A stretch of DNA of 11,826 bases from NCBI GenBank assembly GCA_002405995.1, contig DHMW01000099.1, positions 264 to 12,089 of the forward strand, in the 5' to 3' direction. The notes beneath the pieces were generated by a model, which was given only the letters and a program-made list of their open reading frames with translations, was not told the origin of the DNA and ran no database searches. Shown one piece after another: positions 6,365-11,826 of the stretch. Within the stretch, counting starts at the first letter, position 1; each line of letters begins with the position of its first letter. This stretch comes from Oscillospiraceae bacterium UBA4632 (lineage in GTDB: Bacteria; Bacillota; Clostridia; Oscillospirales; Oscillospiraceae). The position numbers were made by a program, and so were the translations under genes.

Positions 6365-8093
6365 AACTGAGGTAGTTCAGCGGGTTGACGTAGCTGCCGT
6401 TGCGCTGGATGCCGAAGTGGCAGTGGACGCCGCTGGCGACACCGCTGCGGCCGGCCTTGGCGATCTGCTGGCCCTTGTAAACAGTCTGCCCCGCGGAGAC
6501 GAGCAGCGAGGAGTTGTGCTCGTAATACGTCACATAGCCGTTGTTGTGGTCGATAATGACCACATAGCCCATCGCGCCCTTATAGCCGGAGTAAGTGACG
6601 CGGCCGCCGTCGGCGGCGTAGATCGGCGTGCCGTAGGAGCAGGCGATGTCGATGCCCTTGTGGTTGGTGGTCGCGCCGCGGATGCCGGTGTTGCGGTAGC
6701 CGAAGTAGGAGGTGATGCGGCCCGAGCACGGCCAGCGGAAGCTGCCGGTGGGGTACCACGACGGGCGCGCCTTCGTACCGCGCGCGCGTGTTTCGGTCAC
6801 GGGGTCGGTGAGCGTGACGGAGGAGATGACCGTGCGCTCCTGCTCCTCGCCGTTGACGTAGGTGACGTCCGCGACGATGTCCGCCGTGCCGTACACGCCC
6901 TTGGACAGCACGCGCTCATCGCCCTGATACATGCTGGAATCGTCCACATAGTCGATGTCATAGTTGACATCCTCAACATAGTTCTGCCGCTCGGTGACCT
7001 TGACGGTCAGGTACGGGACGGCGTTGGAGAGCGTCAGCGTATCGCCGATGTGGATGCGGTTGATATCGTAGCCGGGGTTGAGCGCCTCCAGCTCCTTGGC
7101 GGTCATGCCGTTGTTGTTGGCGATCTGCCCCCACGTGTCGCCCTTGACGACCGTGTAGGTCACCTCGCCCGCCTTGGTGGAGTTGAGGATCTCAGCGATC
7201 TCGCCGAGGTTCATCACGCTCTCGGTCGGGACGTAGCCCTCCGCGATGCGGACATTTTCAACAAAGCCAACTGTCAGCGTATCGGCAGAAACATACATCT
7301 GCTTGATCTGCTCGAGCAGATCGTCCAGCGCGCCGGCATACTCCGTCGAGCCGATCAGCTCATCGTCAACGTAGAGCGAGTAGCCGTAGGTCACCTGTCC
7401 CAGCTCGTCGGCAAGCTCCTGCTCAAAGTCATCCGTCTCGGCAATGTCGCTGCGGCGGACAAAGGCGGTGGAATAGTGGATGGCGTCCTCCGCGATGGTA
7501 TACGCCCTGCCGAGCGTTTCGGTCGTGATGCTCTCAAGCTTGGCGGCGACCTTCTTCGCCGCCGAGGCGCTGCCGACGGTATCGACCACATCGCCGTTGT
7601 ATTTCACGACCGTGCCGAGTGTAAAGAATGAGAAGAACAGCGCGACCGCCGCCACGGCCGCCGCGCCGCCGATGAAGCAGAGCGGGTTGAGACGGCGCGC
7701 GTGCCAGCGCTGCTCGCGCCTGCCGCTGCTGCGGATATGGAACAGGCGCAGTGCCCTCAGCTTTTCGCGCAGCAGCGAGCGCTGCATGGGAAACATCCCG
7801 CCTGCAAAAAGGAAGAGCTGCACAAGGAAACGGTTGGATTCAGGGAAGTTGCGCGCCCGCGTTTCATGCAGCAGCGAGCGCGTGCGCGGGCCGACACGGC
7901 GGATGCGCCGCCCCGCTTCGGCAAAAAAGGCAAGCGCATGCGCCGCGAGCGCCGCAAGCCACAGCCGGATACGGGGCGCCGTGCCGCCCTGCGTGCGGCG
8001 GGAGGAGCGCCGCTCTTCCCGTGTGCGCTGCCGCGTGCGTGCGCCGCCGCTCATCTCGCGCTGCTGCTGCCTGGTATGGTTCTGCTCTGACAT
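6363..8093 (-). CDS. Membrane-anchored LysM-G5-M23 peptidoglycan metallopeptidase
   Basis: A zinc endopeptidase predicted to cut peptide cross-bridges in the cell wall from the outer face of the membrane. The 576-residue order is: Arg-rich cytoplasmic tail (1-134, with hydrophobic patches at 43-59 and 89-101); one membrane segment (about 137-160); a 150-residue coiled region; LysM (about 312-355, YTVVKGDTWGQIA to LTL), which binds glycan; G5 (about 361-431); and M23 (about 457-573). The M23 centre is complete: NHKGID (H478, D482), YYEH (H526) and VHCHF (H557, H559), with H478, D482 and H559 the expected zinc ligands. The ATG at 8093 is chosen over an in-frame ATG at 8120 because TAAGGAG lies 7 nt upstream. 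The gene converges on folC and is divergent from pta. A palindrome on its predicted start point suggests repression. A sporulation role is possible but not shown. Confidence 0.93.
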   Translation of the reverse strand: MSEQNHTRQQQREMSGGARTRQRTREERRSSRRTQGGTAPRIRLWLAALAAHALAFFAEAGRRIRRVGPRTRSLLHETRARNFPESNRFLVQLFLFAGGMFPMQRSLLREKLRALRLFHIRSSGRREQRWHARRLNPLCFIGGAAAVAAVALFFSFFTLGTVVKYNGDVVDTVGSASAAKKVAAKLESITTETLGRAYTIAEDAIHYSTAFVRRSDIAETDDFEQELADELGQVTYGYSLYVDDELIGSTEYAGALDDLLEQIKQMYVSADTLTVGFVENVRIAEGYVPTESVMNLGEIAEILNSTKAGEVTYTVVKGDTWGQIANNNGMTAKELEALNPGYDINRIHIGDTLTLSNAVPYLTVKVTERQNYVEDVNYDIDYVDDSSMYQGDERVLSKGVYGTADIVADVTYVNGEEQERTVISSVTLTDPVTETRARGTKARPSWYPTGSFRWPCSGRITSYFGYRNTGIRGATTNHKGIDIACSYGTPIYAADGGRVTYSGYKGAMGYVVIIDHNNGYVTYYEHNSSLLVSAGQTVYKGQQIAKAGRSGVASGVHCHFGIQRNGSYVNPLNYLS

Positions 8094-8127
8094 ATCGATG
8101 CTCCTTAGAGAAAACGGCAATAAAAAA

Positions 8128-8142
8128 GTTACAAATTGTAAC
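8128..8142. promoter_or_regulatory. 15-bp palindrome GTTACA-N3-TGTAAC, copy 2 (candidate operator)
   Basis: Perfect 6-bp arms around AAT, preceded by AAAA as in the copy at 2500-2514; 17 of 19 bases are shared. It starts 7 nt after the -10 of the M23 peptidase promoter, so it sits on or just after the transcription start and 35 nt before the ATG. A protein bound here would block the promoter. Confidence 0.6.
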
Positions 8143-8149
8143 TACTCCT

Positions 8150-8178
8150 ATCATAGCGGTTTTTTCCCGTCCCGTCAA
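8150..8178 (-). promoter_or_regulatory. Sigma-A promoter of the M23 peptidase
   Basis: On the minus strand TTGACG (8178-8173) and TATGAT (8155-8150) are 17 nt apart. The predicted start near 8143 gives a leader of about 50 nt that begins with the GTTACA palindrome. Confidence 0.82.
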
Positions 8179-8252
8179 GCCTTTTTGGTCAAGGATACGG
8201 TGATAATGTTGCCTGAGTATGTAAAATTTATGAATTTTTGCGCGGTTTCCCC

Positions 8253-8281
8253 TTGAGGCGGGAAAAAAAGAGGTGTATACT
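8253..8281 (+). promoter_or_regulatory. Sigma-A promoter of pta
   Basis: TTGAGG (8253-8258) and TATACT (8276-8281) are 17 nt apart, with an A-tract in the spacer. The start would be near 8288, giving a 50-nt leader. The divergent peptidase promoter is about 75 bp away; the 75 bp between them are AT-rich with no further clear site. Confidence 0.8.
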
Positions 8282-8295
8282 ATGCGCGTGATTTC

Positions 8296-8316
8296 TGTGC
8301 CGGAAAGGGCGGCACA
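8296..8316 (+). promoter_or_regulatory. Leader hairpin before the pta ribosome binding site
   Basis: TGTGCCG and CGGCACA form a perfect 7-bp stem with loop GAAAGGG, near the 5' end of the predicted transcript and about 8 nt before AGGAGG. It may stabilise the mRNA. The purine-rich loop itself resembles a ribosome binding site. Confidence 0.5.
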
Positions 8317-8337
8317 TCAGATACAGGAGGATACACC

Positions 8338-9312
8338 ATGTTTGGCAAACTGATCGCTTCACTGAAAAAGGACCCCAAGACCATCGTTTTCACCGAGGGC
8401 ACCGACCCCCGCATCCTGGAGGCCAGCGCGCGCCTGCTGTCCGGTAATTTCCTGAAGCCCGTGCTCGTCGGCAACGCCGAGGAGATCGCGGCGGCGGCCG
8501 AGGAGGTCGGCTTCAACATCCGCGGCGCGGAGATCATCGACCCCGAGAATTACGAGGGCATGGATGAGATGGTCGAGAAGATGGTCGAGCTGCGCAAGGG
8601 CAAGATGACCGCCGAGCAGTGCCGCGACGCGCTGAAAAAGAGCAACTACTTCGGCACCATGCTCGTCAAGATGGGCAAGGCGGACTGCCTGCTCGGCGGC
8701 GCGACCTATTCCACGGCCGACACCGTGCGTCCCGCGCTTCAGCTCATCAAGACCAAGCCCGGCAACAAGATCGTTTCGTCCTGCTTCATCATGGTCCGCC
8801 CCTCCGCCTCTGGTGAGAACGAGGTGCTGGCCATGGCGGACTGCGCCATCAACATCAAGCCCAACGAGGACGAGCTGGTCGAGATCTGCACCGAGACCAT
8901 CAAGTGCGCCAAGGTCTTTGGCGTTGACCCGAAGGTCGCGTTCCTGAGCTACTCCACGCTCGGCAGCGGCAAGGGCGAGGATGTGGATAAGATGCGCAAT
9001 GCCTGCGAAAAGGCGAAGGCGGCGAACCCCGACACCCCGATCGGCGGCGAGTTCCAGTTCGACGCAGCCGTTTCCCCGGCCGTCGCCAAGACCAAGCACA
9101 TCACCGACGGCGTCGGCGGCCACGCCAACACCTTCATCTTCCCCGACATCAACGCCGGCAACATCGGCTATAAGATCGCCCAGCGCCTCGGCTCCTTCGA
9201 TGCCTACGGCCCGATCCTGCTGGGCCTGAACGCGCCGATCAACGACCTCTCCCGCGGCTGCAACGCCCAGGAGGTCTACTCCATGGCGATCATCACCGCG
9301 GCGCTGGCGTAA
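8338..9312 (+). CDS. pta: Phosphate acetyltransferase
   Basis: Converts acetyl-CoA and phosphate to acetyl phosphate and CoA, the first step of ATP-yielding acetate formation, or the reverse. The 324-residue product matches the short, single-domain Pta class without the N-terminal regulatory domains of E. coli Pta. Motifs include VFTEGTDPRILEAS (17-30), KPVLVGN (40-46), DCLLGGATYSTADTVRPAL (116-134), FQFDAA (239-244), ANTFIFPDINAGNIGYKIAQ (263-282) and GPILLGLNAPINDLSRG (291-307). The last holds the Ser-Arg pair that binds CoA/phosphate in the family. AGGAGG lies 7 nt before the ATG. Lysine codons are almost all AAG and codon use looks like that of a highly expressed gene. It has its own promoter and terminator; no acetate kinase gene is adjacent, unlike the common pta-ackA pair. 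Upstream of ANTF the sequence reads TDGVGGH, where many homologues have a SxVAGK-type stretch. Confidence 0.95.
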   Translation: MFGKLIASLKKDPKTIVFTEGTDPRILEASARLLSGNFLKPVLVGNAEEIAAAAEEVGFNIRGAEIIDPENYEGMDEMVEKMVELRKGKMTAEQCRDALKKSNYFGTMLVKMGKADCLLGGATYSTADTVRPALQLIKTKPGNKIVSSCFIMVRPSASGENEVLAMADCAINIKPNEDELVEICTETIKCAKVFGVDPKVAFLSYSTLGSGKGEDVDKMRNACEKAKAANPDTPIGGEFQFDAAVSPAVAKTKHITDGVGGHANTFIFPDINAGNIGYKIAQRLGSFDAYGPILLGLNAPINDLSRGCNAQEVYSMAIITAALA

Positions 9313-9330
9313 CGCCCTTCAGAATGTGTG

Positions 9331-9361
9331 CGGCGGCTCCCTCCCGGGAGCCGCCGTTTTT
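9331..9361 (+). terminator. Rho-independent terminator of pta
   Basis: An 11-bp perfect stem, CGGCGGCTCCC with GGGAGCCGCCG, loop TCCC, followed by TTTTT, 18 nt after the pta stop. It is a textbook intrinsic terminator and separates pta from gap. Confidence 0.93.
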
Positions 9362-9365
9362 CGCG

Positions 9366-9424
9366 CAAATGTACGCTTCAAATGTTTCAAATGTATGGAA
9401 TATTTGGAGAAATTATACAAATGT
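9366..9424 (+). repeat. Four CAAATGT heptamers upstream of gap
   Basis: CAAATGT occurs at 9366, 9379, 9388 and 9418, and a TAAATGT follows near 9453. Start spacings are 13, 9 and 30 nt. They sit in an AT-rich stretch between the pta terminator and the gap promoter. They may be binding sites, or chance in AT-rich DNA. Confidence 0.4.
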
Positions 9425-9449
9425 TTTTGCGTGTTTTTGCATATTTTGC
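9421..9449 (+). repeat. Three tandem 10-bp T-tract repeats (candidate bent DNA)
   Basis: ATGTTTTTGC, GTGTTTTTGC and ATATTTTGC follow each other directly, placing T-tracts exactly one helical turn apart. Phased tracts of this kind curve DNA. The array lies 70-100 bp upstream of the gap -10 and may aid promoter activity or protein binding. Confidence 0.5.
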
Positions 9450-9461
9450 ACATAAATGTGC
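9448..9461. promoter_or_regulatory. 14-bp palindrome GCACAT-AA-ATGTGC upstream of gap
   Basis: Perfect 6-bp arms around AA, starting at the end of the T-tract array and about 57 bp upstream of the gap -10. It is not a match to the Rex or CggR operator patterns I know. It is a candidate activator or repressor site. Confidence 0.4.
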
Positions 9462-9495
9462 GGTAAAGTTCGGCTACCTTTTTCTGCCAAAGGGG

Positions 9496-9523
9496 GAGAC
9501 AAAAAAAGCTGCCATGATATAAT
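9496..9523 (+). promoter_or_regulatory. Extended -10 promoter of gap
   Basis: A perfect TATAAT (9518-9523) is preceded by TG one base upstream (TGATATAAT), an extended -10. The -35 is weak: GAGACA (9496-9501) at 16 nt. Transcription would start near 9530, giving a leader of about 74 nt. Confidence 0.75.
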
Positions 9524-9544
9524 GTGATTGCCATCGGGCGAAAG

Positions 9545-9567
9545 GGCGAGGCGTGGGATGCTTCGCC
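9545..9567 (+). promoter_or_regulatory. Leader hairpin of the gap transcript
   Basis: GGCGAGGC pairs with GCTTCGCC over 8 bp (one G-U) around a 7-nt loop, within the predicted leader and 22 nt before the ribosome binding site. It is probably an mRNA-stabilising stem; no riboswitch or T-box features were seen. Confidence 0.45.
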
Positions 9568-9603
9568 GCAATTTATGATCACACATCGTGGAGGAGCATT
9601 ATT

Positions 9604-10686
9604 ATGGCTATCAAAGTGGGCATCAACGGCTTCGGGCGCATCGGCCGCGTCGTGCTGCGCATCATGATCGAGCACCCGGAGAAATTCGACATCTGCGGCA
9701 TCAACCTGCGCAAGGCGGATCTGGACTACATGGTCTACATGATCAAGTACGATTCCGTGTTCCGCCAGTTCAACGGCACGGTGGAGCACAAGGACAAGAA
9801 CCTGATCGTCAACGGGCACACCATCCAGGTGTTCAGCGAGTCTGACGCGGCGATGATCCCCTGGTCCAGCTGCGGCGCGGAATATATTATCGAGTCCACC
9901 GGCGCCTACAACACCACCGAGAAGGCCTCCCGCCATTTCAAGGGCGGCGCGAAGAAGGTCATCCTGACCGCGCCCGGCAAGGACGAGGTCACCCCCACGT
10001 TCGTCATGGGCGTGAACCACATGCAGCTTCATTCCGACATGAAGGTCGTTTCCAACGCCTCCTGCACCACCAACTGCCTGGCTCCGCTTGCCAAGGTCGT
10101 CAACGAGGAGTTCGGCATCGAGCAGTCGCTCATGTCCACCATCCACGCCGCCACCGCCAAGCAGAAGGCGGTCGATTCCCGCGGCGGCAGCGACTGGCGC
10201 ACCGGCCGCTCCATCCTCAACAACATCATTCCCTCCTCCACGGGCGCTGCCAAGGCCGTCGGCCGCGTCATCCCCGAGCTCTACGGCAAGATGACCGGCA
10301 TGAGCTTCCGCGTCCCCACGGCGGACGTTTCCGTCGTTGACCTGACCGCCCACCTCAAGGTCAAGACCACCTATGCCGATATCTGCTACGCCATCCGCCA
10401 CGCGAGCGAGACCTATATGAAGGGCATCATCGGCTACACCTCCGACCAGGTCGTCTCCACGGACCTGATCGGCAATCCCTGCCCCTGCATCTTCGACGAG
10501 ACCGCCGGCATCATGCTCGACAATGACTTTGTCAAGCTGATCGCCTGGTATGACAATGAATGGGGCTATTCCAACATGGTCGTCCGCCTGCTCGAGCACA
10601 TGGTCGAGGTGGACGAGGGCCGCGTGACGCCTGAAAAGCGCGTCGTCCCCAAGGACGCGCCGAAGGGTGAAGCCGCAGCCGAGTGA
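9604..10686 (+). CDS. gap: Glyceraldehyde-3-phosphate dehydrogenase, type I, with altered cofactor loop
   Basis: Glycolytic enzyme oxidising glyceraldehyde-3-phosphate to 1,3-bisphosphoglycerate with NAD(P)+ and phosphate. The N-terminal Rossmann motif is GINGFGRIGR (6-15). SNASCTTNCLAP holds the catalytic Cys154, STIHAATAKQKAVD holds His181, then IIPSSTGAAKAVG, GMSFRVPTADVSVVDL and WYDNEWGYSNMVV. This is the E. coli GapA-like subtype (HAATAKQK rather than HAYTNDQ). The 360-residue product is some 20-25 longer than usual because of a charged C-terminal tail (from about 338, PEKRVVPKDAPKGEAAAE). After the second beta strand the normal IND is INLRK (33-37): the Asp that favours NAD is replaced and basic residues follow. 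Cofactor preference may be changed. GGAGGAG 8 nt before the ATG at 9604 fixes the start. It is monocistronic, between its own promoter and terminator, with AAG-biased codon use of a highly expressed gene. Confidence 0.95.
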   Translation: MAIKVGINGFGRIGRVVLRIMIEHPEKFDICGINLRKADLDYMVYMIKYDSVFRQFNGTVEHKDKNLIVNGHTIQVFSESDAAMIPWSSCGAEYIIESTGAYNTTEKASRHFKGGAKKVILTAPGKDEVTPTFVMGVNHMQLHSDMKVVSNASCTTNCLAPLAKVVNEEFGIEQSLMSTIHAATAKQKAVDSRGGSDWRTGRSILNNIIPSSTGAAKAVGRVIPELYGKMTGMSFRVPTADVSVVDLTAHLKVKTTYADICYAIRHASETYMKGIIGYTSDQVVSTDLIGNPCPCIFDETAGIMLDNDFVKLIAWYDNEWGYSNMVVRLLEHMVEVDEGRVTPEKRVVPKDAPKGEAAAE

Positions 10687-10698
10687 GCATCACGATAT

Positions 10699-10735
10699 AA
10701 AAAAGGAAGGACGCTGCGCGCGTCCTTCCTTTTTT
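10699..10735. terminator. Bidirectional terminator between gap and the AAA+ gene
   Basis: A perfect 16-bp stem (10699-10714 with 10720-10735), loop TGCGC, is flanked by A6 on one side and T6 on the other, so it works in both directions. It begins 12 nt after the gap stop and overlaps the stop codon of the convergent AAA+ gene by 2 nt. Confidence 0.93.
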
Positions 10736-11826
10736 ACTTTGCTTCGTTCTTATTGTCTTCCGCCTTTGCCTCGATCTCTTCGACCGTGACATCGTCCTCC
10801 ATGCCGCGGGCGTGGAGCACGTCGTCGCGCGTGAGGGTCATGAGATCGTCCTTCGTGAAGCGCTCCAGCTTGGCGAGGCGGTTGGCCTGCGCGGCCAGGA
10901 TCTGCTCAAAGAGATTGCGCACGCCGCGCGCGTTGCCGAACGTCACGCCGCCGGCGTTTTCGTCGTAGATGAAGTCCCTGACGTCCTGCTCGGCGCCGGG
11001 CGAGAGCGTGTACTGCGACTTGCGGCACTGCATCTTGAAAATCTCGAGCATTTCGTCGAGCGTATAGTCGTCAAAGTGCAGGTAACGGTTGAAGCGCGAC
11101 TCAAGGCCGGGGTTCGAGCGGATGAATTTCTCCATCAGACCGTCATAGCCCGCGACGATGACGACAAGGTCGTCGCGGTGGTCCTCCATCGCCTTGAGCA
11201 GCGTGTCGATGGCCTCCTGGCCGAAGTCGTTGTCGCCCTTGCCGTTGAGCGCGTAGGCCTCGTCGATGAACAGCACGCCGCCGAGCGCCTTTTCGATGAC
11301 CTTGCTTGTTTTGATCGCCGTCTGCCCGACGTAGCCCGCGACAAGCCCGCTGCGGTCCACCTCGACGAGCTGTCCCTTCGACAAAATGCCGAGCGAGCGG
11401 TAGACGCGCGCCATCAGCCGCGCGATCATCGTCTTGCCCGTACCGGGGTTGCCGGTAAAGACCATGTGGAGCGAGAAGTCCGCGTTGGGCAGACCCGCCT
11501 CCTCGCGCCGCTTGAACACAGTCGCCATATTGATGAGATTGTTCACCTCGCGCTTGACCTCGCCAAGGCCGATGTAGCTGTCGAGCTCCTTCTTGAGGTC
11601 CTCGATCTTCTCGGGCGGGGGAAGCGGCGCTTCCTCCTCCTTTTTCTCGCCCGCGCCGGTGGAGGCGGCGGACTTACCAGGCTTTGCGCCGTCCGCGCCC
11701 TTCGGTGCGTTTGCCTTGGGCGCGTCCTGCTTCGGGGCGGCGGATCTCGGCGCATCCGGCGTCAGCGGCGCGCCCCAGAAGTCGCTGCCCATGCGGTTTA
11801 AGCTGTTCTGCGTCATCGTGCGGATG
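10734..11826 (-). CDS. AAA+ ATPase of the CbbX/SpoVK type (5' end probably outside window)
   Basis: A ring-forming ATPase of the CbxX/CfqX family. Known relatives remodel RuBisCO (CbbX), act in sporulation (SpoVK) or in type VII secretion (EccA). None of those partners is visible here, so the client is unknown. Counting from the ATG at 11816, the order is a short head (MTQNSLNRMGSDFWG), a low-complexity Ala/Pro/Lys linker (about 16-68), and an AAA+ core (about 78-250). The core has Walker A GNPGTGKT (122-129), the pore-loop-like GLVAGYVGQTA (157-167), Walker B VLFIDEAYAL (181-190), SRF with the arginine finger (240-242), and sensor-2-like GNARGVRNL (294-302). An acidic tail, EEIEAKAEDNKNEAK, ends the protein. 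The 10 nt before the ATG at 11816 contain no ribosome binding site and the frame stays open to the edge, so the true start is probably upstream. It converges on gap. Confidence 0.88.
   Translation of the reverse strand, partial: IRTMTQNSLNRMGSDFWGAPLTPDAPRSAAPKQDAPKANAPKGADGAKPGKSAASTGAGEKKEEEAPLPPPEKIEDLKKELDSYIGLGEVKREVNNLINMATVFKRREEAGLPNADFSLHMVFTGNPGTGKTMIARLMARVYRSLGILSKGQLVEVDRSGLVAGYVGQTAIKTSKVIEKALGGVLFIDEAYALNGKGDNDFGQEAIDTLLKAMEDHRDDLVVIVAGYDGLMEKFIRSNPGLESRFNRYLHFDDYTLDEMLEIFKMQCRKSQYTLSPGAEQDVRDFIYDENAGGVTFGNARGVRNLFEQILAAQANRLAKLERFTKDDLMTLTRDDVLHARGMEDDVTVEEIEAKAEDNKNEAK

Noticed and set aside
6339..7631. Plus-strand open frame of 430 codons opposite the M23 peptidase
   Set aside because: It starts inside the terminator and reads Val/Asp/Ala-rich low-complexity sequence typical of the antisense of GC-rich coding DNA; the minus-strand product has full domain motifs.
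8359..9123. Minus-strand open frame of 254 codons opposite pta
   Set aside because: Antisense shadow, rich in Gly/Asp/Leu/Val, with no start signals; pta motifs on the plus strand are unambiguous.
9448..9461. Rex or CggR operator upstream of gap
   Set aside because: The palindrome GCACAT-AA-ATGTGC does not match the TTGTTAA-type Rex site or the CggR operator, so no known regulator is named.
9319..10599. Minus-strand open frame of 426 codons opposite gap
   Set aside because: Antisense shadow of a well-conserved GAPDH, with no family motif and no credible start signals.
10812..11801. Plus-strand open frame of 329 codons opposite the AAA+ ATPase
   Set aside because: Antisense shadow; the minus strand has Walker A, Walker B and arginine finger in order.
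1..11826. Defence island, CRISPR array or mobile element
   Set aside because: No repeat-spacer structure, transposase, integrase, toxin-antitoxin pair or nuclease was seen; apart from the left-edge ATPase the genes are housekeeping or envelope functions.

Overview
The window is about 11.8 kb of chromosome from a GC-rich, low-G+C-phylum type (Firmicutes/Clostridia) bacterium. A gut Oscillospiraceae/Ruminococcaceae-like organism fits best. The reasons are strong AGGAGG-type ribosome binding sites, sigma-A promoters with 17-nt spacers, a LysM-G5-M23 wall peptidase, an ECF sigma/zinc-finger anti-sigma pair and a SpoVK/CbbX-like AAA+ ATPase. The family assignment is inference; no rRNA or species marker is present. 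No tRNA, rRNA, CRISPR array, insertion sequence or phage gene was seen.

Layout. (1) 1-569, minus: 5' part of an ATP-binding protein of the AAA/DUF4143 type, less GC-rich than the rest, with its own promoter. (2) 570-946: AT-rich gap between divergent promoters. (3) 947-6266, plus: a six-gene run, tRNA-dihydrouridine synthase (dusB), ECF sigma factor, zinc-finger anti-sigma factor, lspA, rluD-type pseudouridine synthase and folC. The genes overlap or nearly touch up to rluD and read from one sigma-A promoter (888-916). The run ends at a hairpin plus a 21-bp-stem terminator. (4) 8093-6363, minus: a membrane-anchored LysM/G5/M23 peptidase convergent with folC. (5) 8338-9312, plus: pta, phosphate acetyltransferase, monocistronic. 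(6) 9362-9603: regulatory gap with phased T-tracts, CAAATGT repeats and a palindrome. (7) 9604-10686, plus: gap, a GAPDH with an atypical cofactor-binding loop. (8) 11826-10734, minus: AAA+ ATPase running off the right edge, sharing a bidirectional terminator with gap.

How they fit. The plus-strand run mixes RNA modification (dusB, rluD), an envelope-stress type switch (sigma/anti-sigma), lipoprotein maturation (lspA) and folate polyglutamylation (folC). pta and gap are central energy metabolism genes with strong stand-alone promoters. The most interesting non-coding signal is a 15-bp palindrome, GTTACA-N3-TGTAAC, found exactly twice. One copy is at the 3' end of the sigma gene, just after an ECF-like promoter (GGAAC-N16-CGTC). 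The other sits on the predicted transcription start of the M23 peptidase. This suggests a shared regulator linking the sigma/anti-sigma/lspA run to wall hydrolysis. Other points worth checking are a decarboxylase-like GGTDGPT motif grafted on the N-terminus of LspA, loss of the NAD-specifying Asp in GAPDH, and a 134-residue Arg-rich cytoplasmic tail on the peptidase.
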